DNA of 64,000 bases from Actinomycetales bacterium JB111 (GTDB taxonomy: Bacteria; Actinomycetota; Actinomycetes; Actinomycetales; Actinomycetaceae), in assembly GCA_900163555.1 (NCBI GenBank), contig FUHX01000009.1, positions 49,612 to 113,611 of the forward strand, given 5' to 3'. Positions 47,866 through 57,121 of the stretch are shown here, in pieces. The translations under genes and the position numbers were made by a program. The notes under the pieces are model-generated. The model worked only from the letters and a program-made list of their open reading frames with translations. It was not told the DNA's origin and did not search any database. The stretch's first letter is position 1. Every line of letters begins with the position of its first letter.

Positions 47866-48534
47866 CTACCGGTCATCGCCGGTCGGATCCTCGCCGCGTC
47901 CAATGACGTCCCAGTCGTCGACGAACCGGTCGCGCAGGGCGTCCGCCTCCGCGCTTGCCGAGCCCGTCCGGTCGCCCGCCGCCGGGGGCTCCGACGGGGC
48001 CGCGGAGCCGGCCGCCGCGCCGTCCCCGTGGGGGGCGGCGCCCTGGCGCTCGAAGCGTCGGCCGGCGACCGTCCACCGCCGCGAGGAGACCACCACGATC
48101 ACCGCCAGCGCCGCGAGCAGCACGCCGGCGACGAGGGCGCCGATCGGCCAGGCGGTCGCGGCGGCGTCGCGCAGGGTCGGCGAGGTCGTGCCGGCCTGGA
48201 CGGTGGCCTCGCTCATGAGCAGGCCCCCGGGGTCGCGCAGCGCGCCGAGAGCACCGACCACGACGACGACGCCGGCCAGGAGCGTGGCCGCCCCGGCGAC
48301 GATCGTGCCGATCCGTCCGGCGAGCGCGGTGAACAGGGCGGCCGCCGCCCCGACGAGCGCGCCCGCCCACACCGCCGGCGAGCCGGACATGCCGGTCGTG
48401 GCCAGCTCGACCCATCCGGTCGCCGTCTGCAGCTCCGCGCGGGACCACGTCGGCAGCGCGCACAGCAGCACGACGCCGCTGGCGGCGAGGATCAGGAGGA
48501 CGGCGGTGCCGCGCCCGAGCCGGCGCACGGTCAC
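47866..48534 (-). CDS. Trp biosynthesis-associated membrane protein (TIGR02234-like)
   Basis: 222 residues with about four membrane helices (AVLLILAASGVVLLCALP, VWAGALVGAAAALFTAL, GTIVAGAATLLAGVVVVVGA, WPIGALVAGVLLAALAVIVV) and a Ser/Ala/Gly-rich cytoplasmic tail ending RDRFVDDWDVIGRGEDPTGD. The motif LPTWSRAELQTATGW and the place directly after trpE match the TIGR02234 family of actinobacterial trp operons. GTG start overlaps the trpE stop (GTGA). No biochemical function is established for the family. Confidence 0.85.
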   Translation of the reverse strand: MTVRRLGRGTAVLLILAASGVVLLCALPTWSRAELQTATGWVELATTGMSGSPAVWAGALVGAAAALFTALAGRIGTIVAGAATLLAGVVVVVGALGALRDPGGLLMSEATVQAGTTSPTLRDAAATAWPIGALVAGVLLAALAVIVVVSSRRWTVAGRRFERQGAAPHGDGAAAGSAAPSEPPAAGDRTGSASAEADALRDRFVDDWDVIGRGEDPTGDDR

Positions 48535-50120
48535 TCCGCCTGCCCGGCGGCCGGCCGCAGCCGGGAGGCGAGGCGGACGGACCGGATGGCGGCCGCCGCC
48601 TTGTTCGTCGCCTCCTCGAGCTCGGTCGCGGGCACGGAGTCCGCGACGATGCCGGCGCCGGCCTGGACCGAGGCCCGGCCCCGGTGGAGCACGGCGGTGC
48701 GGATCGCGATGGCCAGGTCGGCGTCGCCGGCGAGGTCGAGGTAGCCGACCACTCCCCCGTACACGCCACGCCGGGACGGCTCGAGCTCGTCGATCAGCTC
48801 GATGGCCCTGATCTTCGGCGCGCCGGAGAGGGTGCCCGCGGGGAACGTCGCCTTCAGGCAGTCCAGCGCGGTCGCCTCCGGGCGCTTCTTGCCGGTGACG
48901 GTCGAGCTGATGTGCATGATGTGGCTGAAGCGCTTGATCTCCATGAGCTCGGTGACCTCGACGCTCTCGGGCCGGCACACCTTCGACAGGTCGTTGCGGG
49001 CGAGGTCGACGAGCATGACGTGCTCGGAGAGCTCCTTCGGGTCCGCCATGAGCTCCTCTGCCAGCTCCCGGTCCTCCGCCGGCTTCGCGCCGCGCGGGCG
49101 CGAGCCCGCGATCGGGAAGTTCACGACGTCGTCGCCGGTCACCTTGACGAGGGTCTCGGGTGAGGAGCCCACGATGGTGAGCGTGTCCCCCGCGCCGTCG
49201 TCGAGGGCGAACAGGTACATGTACGGGCTCGGGTTCACGGTGCGCAGCACGCGGTAGACCGCGAGCGGGTCCGCGTCCGTGGCCACGTCGAGGCGCTGGG
49301 AGAGGACGACCTGGAAGATCTCGCCGTCGACGATCGCCTGCTTGCCGACGCGGACGGCGGCCATGAAGTCCTCGGACGCGAACCGCTCGGTCACGTCCGG
49401 CAGCGGCGTGGACCGGTCGATGACGGCGGCGTGCGAAGGCGCCGGCGCGAGGAGGTCGGCCTCCATCGCGTCGAGCCGGGCGACCGCGTCCGCGTGCGCC
49501 TCGTCGACGCGCAGGTCCGTGCCGTCGGTGTTGACGGCGTCCGCGATGAGCCAGAGCGTGCCGTCGCTGTGGTCGAGGGCGACGAGCTGGGAGGCCAGGC
49601 ACAGGGCGACCTCGGGGGCGTCGGCGTCCTGCGGGGCCCGCTTGGGCAGCGTCGGCTCCCACTCGTGGACGATGTCCCAGCCGAGCGAGCCGACGAAGCC
49701 GCCGGTGAGGGGCGGGAGCCCGGGGATCGCCGGGGTGCCGAGCACGTCGATCGCGCCGGCGAGGACGTCGAGGATCCTGCCCTCGGTCGGAACGCCGGCC
49801 GGGACGCTCCCCTTCCAGGACGCGATGCCGTCGCGCGAGGTGAGGGTCGCGCGCGAGCCCACGCCGACGAAGCTCCACCGGGACCACTGCCCCGACTCGG
49901 CCGACTCCATGATGAAGGTGCCGGGCCGCCCGCCGCCCAGGCGCTGGTAGGCGCCGACGGGGGTGACGTCGTCGGCGAGGATCTTGCGCACGACGGGGAT
50001 GACGCGGCGCTCGGTCGCCAGCTCGCGGAACCGCTCGAGGCTCGGCCAGGTCTCACCCCACTCGAGCTCGACCGGCGCCTCCGCCGACTCCGACGCCGCC
50101 TGCTGCTCGTCGGTCGTCAT
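48531..50120 (-). CDS. trpE: Anthranilate synthase component I
   Basis: 529 residues. It makes anthranilate from chorismate using ammonia from TrpG. Chorismate-binding motifs are [48 protein letters not shown] and [15 protein letters not shown]. In the N-terminal part the region around [16 protein letters not shown] carries the feedback-site motif. TrpG is neither fused nor adjacent, and trpD is absent, so both must lie elsewhere. ATG overlaps the hisI stop (ATGA). Confidence 0.95.
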   Translation of the reverse strand: MTTDEQQAASESAEAPVELEWGETWPSLERFRELATERRVIPVVRKILADDVTPVGAYQRLGGGRPGTFIMESAESGQWSRWSFVGVGSRATLTSRDGIASWKGSVPAGVPTEGRILDVLAGAIDVLGTPAIPGLPPLTGGFVGSLGWDIVHEWEPTLPKRAPQDADAPEVALCLASQLVALDHSDGTLWLIADAVNTDGTDLRVDEAHADAVARLDAMEADLLAPAPSHAAVIDRSTPLPDVTERFASEDFMAAVRVGKQAIVDGEIFQVVLSQRLDVATDADPLAVYRVLRTVNPSPYMYLFALDDGAGDTLTIVGSSPETLVKVTGDDVVNFPIAGSRPRGAKPAEDRELAEELMADPKELSEHVMLVDLARNDLSKVCRPESVEVTELMEIKRFSHIMHISSTVTGKKRPEATALDCLKATFPAGTLSGAPKIRAIELIDELEPSRRGVYGGVVGYLDLAGDADLAIAIRTAVLHRGRASVQAGAGIVADSVPATELEEATNKAAAAIRSVRLASRLRPAAGQAE

Positions 50121-50494
50121 GACGCCTCCCCGACCACGGCCGGGAGCGGGCCGCCGGCCTCGAAGCAGGAGCGGGTCCCCGTGTGGCACGCCGGGCCGAC
50201 CTGCTCGACCGTGATCAGGAGCGCGTCGCCGTCGCAGTCGATCGCGACGGAGCGCACGTGCTGCACGTGCCCCGAGGTGTCGCCCTTGCGCCACAGCTCG
50301 CTGCGCGAGCGCGAGTAGTACCACGCGCGCCCGGTCGTCAGGGTGCGGTGGAGCGCGTCGTCGTTCATCCACGCGACCATGAGGACGTCCTTGGTCCCGT
50401 GGTCCTGGACGACGGCGCACACCAGGCCGTCCGCGGTGCGCTTCAGGCGCACCGCGACGGCGGGGTCGAGGTCGATGTCGGGGGTCGCAGACAC
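50117..50494 (-). CDS. hisI: Phosphoribosyl-AMP cyclohydrolase
   Basis: 125 residues, HisI without the HisE domain. It opens the purine ring of PR-AMP in histidine synthesis. Zn-binding cysteines and the Asp cluster are visible in [12 protein letters not shown] and [13 protein letters not shown], with [12 protein letters not shown] and [19 protein letters not shown]. First gene of the hisI-trpE-(2 membrane genes)-trpC-trpB-trpA-lgt unit. The GTG start has no Shine-Dalgarno; CACCAT lies six bases upstream. Confidence 0.95.
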   Translation of the reverse strand: MSATPDIDLDPAVAVRLKRTADGLVCAVVQDHGTKDVLMVAWMNDDALHRTLTTGRAWYYSRSRSELWRKGDTSGHVQHVRSVAIDCDGDALLITVEQVGPACHTGTRSCFEAGGPLPAVVGEAS

Positions 50495-50500
50495 CCGGAC

Positions 50501-50506
50501 ATGGTG
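50501..50506 (-). promoter_or_regulatory. Predicted -10 hexamer, leaderless hisI-trp operon promoter
   Basis: CACCAT on the minus strand, six bases before the hisI GTG. It is only 55 bases from the -10 of the divergent TIGR03085-type gene. Confidence 0.45.
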
Positions 50507-50561
50507 TCACGAGAGGGAGGTCCCGCCGGTGCCCGTCCGCGCGCGGGGACGCGATGTGTGG

Positions 50562-50567
50562 CACCGT
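50562..50567 (+). promoter_or_regulatory. Predicted -10 hexamer, leaderless TIGR03085-type gene
   Basis: CACCGT, six bases before the GTG at 50574. Confidence 0.45.
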
Positions 50568-50573
50568 CGTCCC

Positions 50574-51287
50574 GTGAGCACGTCTCCCGAGATCATCGCC
50601 GAACGCGCCGCCCTCACCGCCACGCTGTTGGAGGCGAATCCGCAGGCGCCGACCCTGTGCGTCGGCTGGCGCGTCGTCGACCTCCTCGCCCACCTCGTCC
50701 TGCGCGAGCACCGGCCCGATCTCATGGTGCGCGACGGGCTCTCGGGCGCGGAGCCGGGAGGCGAGCCCCACCTCCAACGCCTCGTCGCGGACGCCCTGGA
50801 CGCGGACGGGTACGCGGACCTCGTGGCGCGCTTCGCGGCCGGCCCGCCCCGCCTGTCCCCCATGCGCGCCCTCGACGCACAGGTGAACCTCCTGGAGTAC
50901 GTCATCCACCAGGAGGACATCCGGCGCGGTCCGCGCGGCGCGGACGGCGAGTCGGGACCCGCGGAACCGCGCGACGACGTCTCCCCCGCCCTGTCCGTCG
51001 CCGTGTGGAAGCAGGTCGCCGGCACGGCCGGGCTGCGGTTCCGCGGGGCGGGCTGCGGCGTCGTCCTCGTGGTGCCCGGGGGCCCTCGGAAGGTGGTCCG
51101 ACGGGGCCGGGAGTCGGTCGCCCTGCACGGGGACCCCATCGAGCTCGCGCTCTACAGCGCGGGCAGGCGCCGCGCGGCCGAGGTCGGCATCCAGGGCCGG
51201 CCGGACGTCGTCGACCGGTTCCTGCGCGGGATCGGCGAGGCTCCCGAGCCGGGCGCTCGGCCCGCAAGCCGGCCGGCCGCGGTCTAG
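50574..51287 (+). CDS. TIGR03085-like DinB/maleylpyruvate isomerase-fold protein
   Basis: 237 residues. The N-terminal four-helix bundle shows VDLLAHLVLREHRPD (metal histidines) and LLEYVIHQEDIRRG, as in the DinB/mycothiol-dependent maleylpyruvate isomerase fold. RFRGAGCGVVLVVPGG and HGDPIELALYSAGRR follow. This matches the uncharacterised actinobacterial family TIGR03085, often near hisI or hisF as here. A mycothiol-linked transferase role is plausible but unproven. Converges on hisF with four bases between stops. Confidence 0.82.
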   Translation: MSTSPEIIAERAALTATLLEANPQAPTLCVGWRVVDLLAHLVLREHRPDLMVRDGLSGAEPGGEPHLQRLVADALDADGYADLVARFAAGPPRLSPMRALDAQVNLLEYVIHQEDIRRGPRGADGESGPAEPRDDVSPALSVAVWKQVAGTAGLRFRGAGCGVVLVVPGGPRKVVRRGRESVALHGDPIELALYSAGRRRAAEVGIQGRPDVVDRFLRGIGEAPEPGARPASRPAAV

Positions 51288-51291
51288 TCAC

Positions 51292-52062
51292 TCAGCGGAC
51301 GGGCAGGCCCGCCGCCCGCATCGCGTCCTTCACGCCGGGGATCGTCAGCGTGCCGAAGTGGAAGACGCTGGCCGCGAGCACGGCGTCCGCACCCGCCTGC
51401 GCGGCCTGCGAGAAGTGCTCCGCGCGGCCCGCGCCGCCGGAGGCGATGAGCGGGACGGACACGGCGGCGCGGCAGTCGCGCAGCATCTCGAGGTCGAACC
51501 CGGCCTCGGTGCCGTCCGCGTCGATCGAGTTGAGCAGGATCTCGCCCGCGCCGAGCTCGGCCGCCCGCGTGCACCACCGGAGCGCGTCGATGCCCGTGCC
51601 GCGCCTGCCGCCGTGGGTGGTGACCTCGTACCCGGACTCCGTGCGCGTCTCGCCGCTGACCCGCCGGACGTCTGCGGACAGCACGAGCACCTGGGAGCCG
51701 AACCGCTCGGCGACCTCCGCGATGAGCTCCGGGCGCGCGACTGCCGCGGTGTTCACGCTCACCTTGTCCGCCCCGTGGCCCAGGAGCCGGTTGACGTCCT
51801 CGACCTCGCGCACGCCGCCGCCCACGGTCAGGGGGACGAAGATCTCCTCGGCGGTCCGGGAGACGACGTCGTAGGTCGTCTCGCGCTCCTCCACCGACGC
51901 CGAGACGTCGAGGAACGTCAGCTCGTCCGCGCCGTCCGCGTCGTACTTCCGGGCGAGCTCGACCGGGTCGCCGGCGTCCCGCAGGCCCTCGAAGTTCACG
52001 CCCTTGACGACGCGCCCCGCGGAGACGTCGAGGCACGGGATCACGCGAACGGCGAGCGACAT
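51292..52062 (-). CDS. hisF: Imidazole glycerol phosphate synthase subunit HisF
   Basis: 256-residue TIM barrel cyclase of histidine synthesis. The catalytic aspartates are in [15 protein letters not shown] and in [21 protein letters not shown] and [13 protein letters not shown] form the phosphate sites. HisH and HisA are not in the window. A strong AAGGAGG ribosome site seven bases upstream sets the ATG at 52062. It stands as a single gene convergent with the TIGR03085-type gene. Confidence 0.95.
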   Translation of the reverse strand: MSLAVRVIPCLDVSAGRVVKGVNFEGLRDAGDPVELARKYDADGADELTFLDVSASVEERETTYDVVSRTAEEIFVPLTVGGGVREVEDVNRLLGHGADKVSVNTAAVARPELIAEVAERFGSQVLVLSADVRRVSGETRTESGYEVTTHGGRRGTGIDALRWCTRAAELGAGEILLNSIDADGTEAGFDLEMLRDCRAAVSVPLIASGGAGRAEHFSQAAQAGADAVLAASVFHFGTLTIPGVKDAMRAAGLPVR

Positions 52063-52139
52063 GCTTTCCTCCTTCGGCGCCGGCGGCGCCCCGGCGCTCA
52101 CCGTACCCAGCGGGCCCGTCTCGCGGCTCCGCCGCTCGC

Positions 52140-52145
52140 TATCGT
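52140..52145 (+). promoter_or_regulatory. Predicted -10 hexamer, leaderless P-loop kinase promoter
   Basis: TATCGT, eight bases before the ATG at 52154; no Shine-Dalgarno. Confidence 0.45.
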
Positions 52146-52153
52146 GGTCGCCC

Positions 52154-52801
52154 ATGCGGTCCGACTCCCTCCCCGACGACGTCGTCCGGCTCGTGCGCGA
52201 GGTGGCCGGCCCGGACGCCACTCACCACGGCATCGTCACGCTGGGCATCGGCGGGCGGTCGGGGGCCGGCAAGTCGACGCTGGCGGCCGACGTCGTCGAC
52301 CGGCTGGCCGACGAGGCCACGGTGCCCGAGTGGGCCGGCGCACCCGAAAGGGCAGGCGTATCCGAGGGCGCCGACCGGCCCGGCCCGGTCCTCGCGATCG
52401 CGCTGGAGGACTACTACTGCGGCTGGGCCGGGCTCGTCGAGGGTGTGCTCACGGTGCAGCCCGTCCTCGCCGCGCTCCGCGAGGGGCGCGCGGGGTCCGC
52501 CCGCACGTGGGACTGGCACGCGGGTGCCGCCGGGGAGGTGCGCACGACCGTGCCCCCGCGCGCGCAGGCGCCGGGGAGGCCGGGCGTCGTCGTCGTGGAG
52601 GGGTGCGGCGCGCACCTGCTGCGGGCCGAGCTCGACCTGCTTCTCTGGGTCGACGAGCCCGAGGACGTGCGCCAAAGGCGCGCCGAGGAGCGCGACGGGG
52701 ACGTGTCCTCCTGGTGGGACGGCTGGGCCGCGCAGGAGGACGCCGCGCACGCGATCGTCGACCCGTTCGCGGTCGCGGACCTCGTCGTCTCCCCCGGGTA
52801 G
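52154..52801 (+). CDS. Uridine-kinase-like P-loop protein
   Basis: 215 residues. Walker [13 protein letters not shown] lies at about residues 31-42, the Asp/Tyr-rich substrate strand [13 protein letters not shown] near 86, TWDWHAG near 117 and [12 protein letters not shown] near 145. The layout fits nucleoside or small-molecule kinases related to uridine kinase and pantothenate kinase. An insertion of about 25 residues ([17 protein letters not shown]) carries a short internal repeat. The substrate cannot be assigned. It converges on the FKBP gene. Confidence 0.75.
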   Translation: MRSDSLPDDVVRLVREVAGPDATHHGIVTLGIGGRSGAGKSTLAADVVDRLADEATVPEWAGAPERAGVSEGADRPGPVLAIALEDYYCGWAGLVEGVLTVQPVLAALREGRAGSARTWDWHAGAAGEVRTTVPPRAQAPGRPGVVVVEGCGAHLLRAELDLLLWVDEPEDVRQRRAEERDGDVSSWWDGWAAQEDAAHAIVDPFAVADLVVSPG

Positions 52802-52828
52802 CCGCGGAGCGGACGGAGCGGCCGGAGG

Positions 52829-53830
52829 TCAGCGGACCGGGTCGTCGCCGCCCGTCGCCGCGAGGATGTCGACGACGACCACGAGCGTGTGCTCGCCGTC
52901 GGCGAGGCCCGGGGGCACGACCGCCAGGACGCGGGAGCCCACCGGGCGGTCGAGGACGGCGAGACGCACGCCCTCCGCGAGATCGTCGACCGCGATCTCG
53001 CTCGGCCGGCCGTCCGCCCACGTCGACGCGACGACGTCGCCGGTCTCCCAGTTCATCGCGAGGTACTGCATGACGATGGTCTGCCCGGGAACCACGGACG
53101 AGCCGCCGCCGGCGATGACCACGCGCTGGACGAGGGAGCCCGGCGGGTCGCCGGACGGGATCCCGACGACGGGCGCCCCGCCCGACCCGGTCCCGATGCT
53201 CGGCATGCCGGAGACCGGCATCTCGTCCTCGGACCCGGACGACCCGCCCGACGGCGACTCGCTCGGCGACTCCCCGCCGGGGCGGGAGCCCTCCGTGGCC
53301 TCGGTGGGCAGCACGTCGACGACGACGACCTGCATGGTCATCGCGCCCTCGACGTCGACGGGCTCGGCCATAACGACGCGGCTGCCCTCACGCACCCCCG
53401 GCAGGTACTCCGCGAGGGTCTCTCCGACGGCCTCGGCCGTGACGTCCACGAGCCGCGGGACCAGCTCCTCGCCGCCGGAGGAGCTGACCCCGGTGTTGCC
53501 GTCCCAGCCCGCGACGGCGAGCAGGGCGGGGCCGCCGGCGGTCAGCGGGCGGCCGGTGCCCGCCTCCGCCACCGCGATCTCGGTCTCGCCCACCTCGAGC
53601 GGCGTGTCGATGACGACGATGGGGTGCGCGAGCGAGCCCGCGACGGACACGCCGGCGATCCCGGAGCCGCCGGCATCGGCCGAGGCGGAGTCGGAGGGGG
53701 CGGACGAGACGGGGGTCGTCCCGTCCTCGCCCGACGGGCCGCAGCCCGCCAGGAGCGCGACGGCGCACGCGGCCGCGGCGATCGTGCGTGCCGCGCGGGC
53801 CGTGCCTGCTCCGCCGGCCGGTGAGGTCAC
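52829..53830 (-). CDS. FKBP-like lipoprotein of the pupylation operon
   Basis: 333 residues. A Tat- or Sec-type signal ends in the lipobox VALLAGC, so it acts outside the membrane. Two FKBP-type peptidyl-prolyl isomerase-like domains flank a Ser/Gly/Pro/Glu linker (about residues 195-250). The second has VVPGQTIVMQYLAMNWETGD and RPVGSRVLAVVPPGLADGEH, the usual FKBP strands. Its GTG overlaps the pafA stop (GTGA). A lipoprotein FKBP gene after pafA is common in Micrococcales (general knowledge). Whether it has any part in pupylation is unknown. Confidence 0.82.
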   Translation of the reverse strand: MTSPAGGAGTARAARTIAAAACAVALLAGCGPSGEDGTTPVSSAPSDSASADAGGSGIAGVSVAGSLAHPIVVIDTPLEVGETEIAVAEAGTGRPLTAGGPALLAVAGWDGNTGVSSSGGEELVPRLVDVTAEAVGETLAEYLPGVREGSRVVMAEPVDVEGAMTMQVVVVDVLPTEATEGSRPGGESPSESPSGGSSGSEDEMPVSGMPSIGTGSGGAPVVGIPSGDPPGSLVQRVVIAGGGSSVVPGQTIVMQYLAMNWETGDVVASTWADGRPSEIAVDDLAEGVRLAVLDRPVGSRVLAVVPPGLADGEHTLVVVVDILAATGGDDPVR

Positions 53831-55227
53831 GACATCTCCGCGACGAGCGCGTCCACCCGGTCGTCGACGGCCACGAACGGGTCCTTCAGCGCCACCGGGG
53901 GCGCCGTGGAGTCGACGAGCTTGAGGTTCACCCAGTCGACGACGACGTCGCGCCGGGAGTCCTCCGCGGCACCCACGAACCGGCCGCGCAGGGCCGCCCG
54001 CGTGGTCGACGGGGGCTTCGTCCCGGCGGCCGCGACGTCGTCGGGGGTGCCGACGGCGGCGAGCACGCCCGTGGACAGCATCTTCTGCCCCAGGCCGTGG
54101 GCCGTGATGTCGTGGTACGCGAGCGAGAGCCGGGCGACCCGGGGGTCGTCGAGGCCCGCGCGGGCGCGGGCGCGGTACCGCTCGATGAGCGTGTGCTTCG
54201 CGGCGAGGTCGAGCTCGGTGGCGACGCCGCTCAGGTCGCCGGACCTGCGCGCCGCGACGCCCCGCTCCCAGAGGTCGAGGACACGCCGCCGGCCGGGCGT
54301 CATGAGCTCGTCCCAGCCGCGCCGGTCGATGTGGGCCCTCACCCGCGCGAGCAGCTCCGACATGATGTCCGTGGCGCTCCTGCGGATCCCGGAGGCCAGC
54401 TCGATCGGCTCCGTGCCCGTGATGTCGTTGCTGATCTCCCGGATCGCCCGCATGGGCTCGGCGAGCGCGAGGTCGCCGATGGGCAGCCCGTCCTCGATGC
54501 AGGCGATGAGGAGCTCCGCGGACCCGACCTTGAGCAGGGTCGTGGCGGGGGCCACGTTCGAGTCGCCGACGATGACGTGCATGCGGCGGTAGAGCTCGGC
54601 GTCGCCGTGGGGCTCGTCGCGGGTGTTGATGATCGGGCGGGAGCGCGTGGTCGCGGCGGACACGGCGTCCCAGGTCTGGTCCGCCCGCTGCGACAGCGCC
54701 CACGTGGTCTGCCCGTCCGGGCGCCTGCGCAGGTGCCCGGCGCCGGTGAGCACCTGTCGCGCGATGAAGTAGGTGACGAGCGACTCGGCGGTCGCGCGGT
54801 AGTCGCGGCGGCGGCGCACGAGGTAGTTCTCGTGGCAGCCGAAGGAGGACCCCTGGGAGTCGAGGTTGTTCTTCAGCAGGTGGATCGAGCCCGGCGTGCC
54901 GCGGTCGGCGAGGTACCGCTCGGCCCGGTCCGCGAGGTCCGCGAGCATGGCCTCACCCGCGCGGTCGTTGACGACGAGGTCCGTGACGTCGTCGCACTCC
55001 GCGGTCGCGTACTCGGGATGGGAGCCGACGTCGAGGTAGAGGCGCGCGCCGTTGCGCAGGAACGCATTGGTCGACCTCCCCCGCTCCACGATCGGGCGGA
55101 ACAGGTGCCGCGCGACGTCGTCGGGCCCGAGCGCGTGCTCCGGGTCGGTCGGCGAGAAGGTCAGCCCGTACTCGGTCTCGACGCCGAAGAGCCGCTTGAG
55201 CGGGTGGTCGGCCTCGGCCGCGCTCAC
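53827..55227 (-). CDS. pafA: Pup--protein ligase
   Basis: 466 residues. It joins the C-terminal glutamate of Pup to lysines of target proteins, using ATP. The glutamine-synthetase-like fold is seen in LFGVETEYGLTFSPTDPE (metal-binding Glu), LDVGSHPEYATAECDD (catalytic Asp region), LLKNNLDSQGSSFGCHENYL and IINTRDEPHGDAELYRR. Its GTG overlaps the pup stop, and its own stop overlaps the FKBP start. In mycobacteria the proteasome genes prcBA lie between pup and pafA; here the genes overlap directly. Confidence 0.96.
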   Translation of the reverse strand: MSAAEADHPLKRLFGVETEYGLTFSPTDPEHALGPDDVARHLFRPIVERGRSTNAFLRNGARLYLDVGSHPEYATAECDDVTDLVVNDRAGEAMLADLADRAERYLADRGTPGSIHLLKNNLDSQGSSFGCHENYLVRRRRDYRATAESLVTYFIARQVLTGAGHLRRRPDGQTTWALSQRADQTWDAVSAATTRSRPIINTRDEPHGDAELYRRMHVIVGDSNVAPATTLLKVGSAELLIACIEDGLPIGDLALAEPMRAIREISNDITGTEPIELASGIRRSATDIMSELLARVRAHIDRRGWDELMTPGRRRVLDLWERGVAARRSGDLSGVATELDLAAKHTLIERYRARARAGLDDPRVARLSLAYHDITAHGLGQKMLSTGVLAAVGTPDDVAAAGTKPPSTTRAALRGRFVGAAEDSRRDVVVDWVNLKLVDSTAPPVALKDPFVAVDDRVDALVAEMS

Positions 55228-55415
55228 TGCCCGCCCTTCTGGACGAAGCCCTGGACGAACTCCTGGGCGTTGGTCTCCAGGACCGAGTCGATCTCGTCGA
55301 GGATGTCGTCCACGCGCGAGACCTGCTCGGCGCGGGCCGCCGGCGTGGGGGCCGGGCCGGGCGCGTCGGCCTCGGGCTCGGGACGGGGGCGCTGGAACTG
55401 CTCCTGCTCGGACAT
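55224..55415 (-). CDS. pup: Prokaryotic ubiquitin-like protein Pup
   Basis: 63 residues, acidic and mostly disordered. It has the helix-forming EQVSRVDDILDEIDSVLE that binds the ARC/Mpa coiled coil, and ends in VQKGGQ. The C-terminal Gln must be deamidated to Glu by Dop before ligation by PafA. The ribosome site AGAAGGG precedes the ATG. Length and end match Pup of mycobacteria (64 residues). Confidence 0.97.
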   Translation of the reverse strand: MSEQEQFQRPRPEPEADAPGPAPTPAARAEQVSRVDDILDEIDSVLETNAQEFVQGFVQKGGQ

Positions 55416-55491
55416 GCTGCTTCCCTTCTGACCCGGCGGCCGGGCGGTGTGGCGGGGATGGACGATGCGTGCGGGTGGGACGCGGGCGTCC

Positions 55492-57108
55492 CTACGTGGT
55501 GAGGGCCTCGAGGAAGGACGCGGCGTCGGGGCACCGGTCGAGGAGCTCGCCGACCCGCGCGCGGTTGCCGCGGCCCGGCTCGGGCAGCGACACGCGGGCG
55601 AGCGTCGGGCGGCCGGGGATGTCGAAGACGATGCTCGCCCAGCCGACCGCGGCGATCTGCTCCGGGTACCGGCGCAGGACCTCGCCGCGCAGGTAGGCGC
55701 GGGTGCCCTCGGGCGGCGTGTGCTCCCCCGTGCGGACGGCGTCGTCGGTGACGAGCCGGGTGGCCCGGCCTGCCCCGATGAGCCGCGCGGCGATCGACTT
55801 GTCGGGCCGCAGGTCGTGCCACTGGAGGTCGAGCGCCGCGAGGCGCGGGCTCTCCCAGCCGAGCCCGTCGCGGACGCGCATCCGGTCGAGGAGCTGGTAC
55901 TTCGCCACCCACTCGACGTCGGCCGCGGCCGCGTCGATGTCGGTCGCCAGGGTGTCGAGCACCCGGGTCCACGTGTCCAGCACGAGGGCGGTCTCGGCGT
56001 CCGGCCCGCCCGCCTCGTCCACCGCGGCGCCGAGGATGTCGCGGTAGACGCGCTGGATGTCCAGGGCCGTGCGGTCCGGGCCCTCCCGCATCGTCAGCTT
56101 GTGCCTCAGGGTCGGGTCGTGGCTGATGTTCGCCACCTCGGGGACCGGCGAGTGGATCGCGAGCGTGTCCAGCCCGATCGGCACGGAGCCGCGCTCGAGC
56201 AGCCAGAGCAGCAGGCTGACCGTGCCGGTCTTCAGCAGGAACGGGACGTCGAACAGGTTCGCGTCGCCGCCGATGACGTGCAGCCGGCGGTGCTTGGAGG
56301 CGTCCGCGTGCGGCTCGTCGCGCGTGTTGATGATCGGGCGGTTGAACGTGGTCTCCAGCCCGATGTCGTTCTCGACGTAGTCGGAGCGCTGGCCGATCTG
56401 GAAGCCCGGCCTCTCGCTCTTCTGGCCGAGGCCGACCCGCCCGGCGCCGGCGACGACCTGCCGGGTCACGAGCAGGGGCGTGAGGTAGCGGACCAGGTCC
56501 GCCAGGTCGACGTCGCGGTCGAGGAGGTAGTTCTCGTGGGTGCCGTAGCTCGCGCCCTTGCCGTCGACGTTGTTCTTGTACAGGACGAGGCCCTCGGTGC
56601 GGGTGGCGTCGGCGTGCATGGCGCGGACGGCCACCCGTTCGCCCACCCGGTCCTGCACGAGCGCCTCGAGCGGGCCGACGACCTCGGGCCCCGAGTACTC
56701 GGGGTGGGCGTGGTCGACGTAGAGCCGCGCGCCGTTGGTCAGCAGGGCGTTGGCGGCGGCAGGCAGGTCGAGCTCCTCCGCGCCGGGCCGATGGACGGCC
56801 TCGGCACGCACCCGCACCGGGGCGTCCTGGTCCCCCTCGCCGGTCGGTCCCGAGGCCGCGGGGCGGTCCGGGTCGTCGGTGAGCATGGACGGGTGTGCTG
56901 CGGACCTGCTGAGACGGACCCCGCGCAGGTCGTTGAGCGGGTCCTCGGTCACGTAGTCCCAGCGCGCCGAGGAGTGTGCGGCCCCGCCCTCGGAGTGCCG
57001 GTAGGCGTGCACCACCCGGGTCGAGAGATGCACGGCGTTCGCGCGCAGGTCGCTGTGGTCGAGCACCCCGAACTCGGTCTCGGTGCCCATGATGCGTCGG
57101 ACGGTCAT
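55492..57108 (-). CDS. dop: Pup deamidase/depupylase
   Basis: 538 residues. It deamidates the Pup C-terminus and removes Pup from tagged proteins. It is homologous to PafA: IMGTETEFGVLDHSDLRANA, LYVDHAHPEYSGPEVVGP, LYKNNVDGKGASYGTHENYL and IINTRDEPHADASKHRRLHV. Residues 80-125 hold an insertion with TDDPDRPAASGPTGEGDQ, the position of the flexible Dop loop. ATG 57108 follows GGGGGAG. The stop lies 76 bases before pup, and arc ends 13 bases upstream, giving arc-dop-pup-pafA-FKBP in one direction. Confidence 0.95.
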   Translation of the reverse strand: MTVRRIMGTETEFGVLDHSDLRANAVHLSTRVVHAYRHSEGGAAHSSARWDYVTEDPLNDLRGVRLSRSAAHPSMLTDDPDRPAASGPTGEGDQDAPVRVRAEAVHRPGAEELDLPAAANALLTNGARLYVDHAHPEYSGPEVVGPLEALVQDRVGERVAVRAMHADATRTEGLVLYKNNVDGKGASYGTHENYLLDRDVDLADLVRYLTPLLVTRQVVAGAGRVGLGQKSERPGFQIGQRSDYVENDIGLETTFNRPIINTRDEPHADASKHRRLHVIGGDANLFDVPFLLKTGTVSLLLWLLERGSVPIGLDTLAIHSPVPEVANISHDPTLRHKLTMREGPDRTALDIQRVYRDILGAAVDEAGGPDAETALVLDTWTRVLDTLATDIDAAAADVEWVAKYQLLDRMRVRDGLGWESPRLAALDLQWHDLRPDKSIAARLIGAGRATRLVTDDAVRTGEHTPPEGTRAYLRGEVLRRYPEQIAAVGWASIVFDIPGRPTLARVSLPEPGRGNRARVGELLDRCPDAASFLEALTT

Positions 57109-57121
57109 CGCGGCTCCCCCT

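Noticed and set aside
44451..50494. Search for trpG, trpD and trpF in the trp operon
   Set aside because: No glutamine amidotransferase or phosphoribosyltransferase signature is present; the two extra genes are small membrane proteins.
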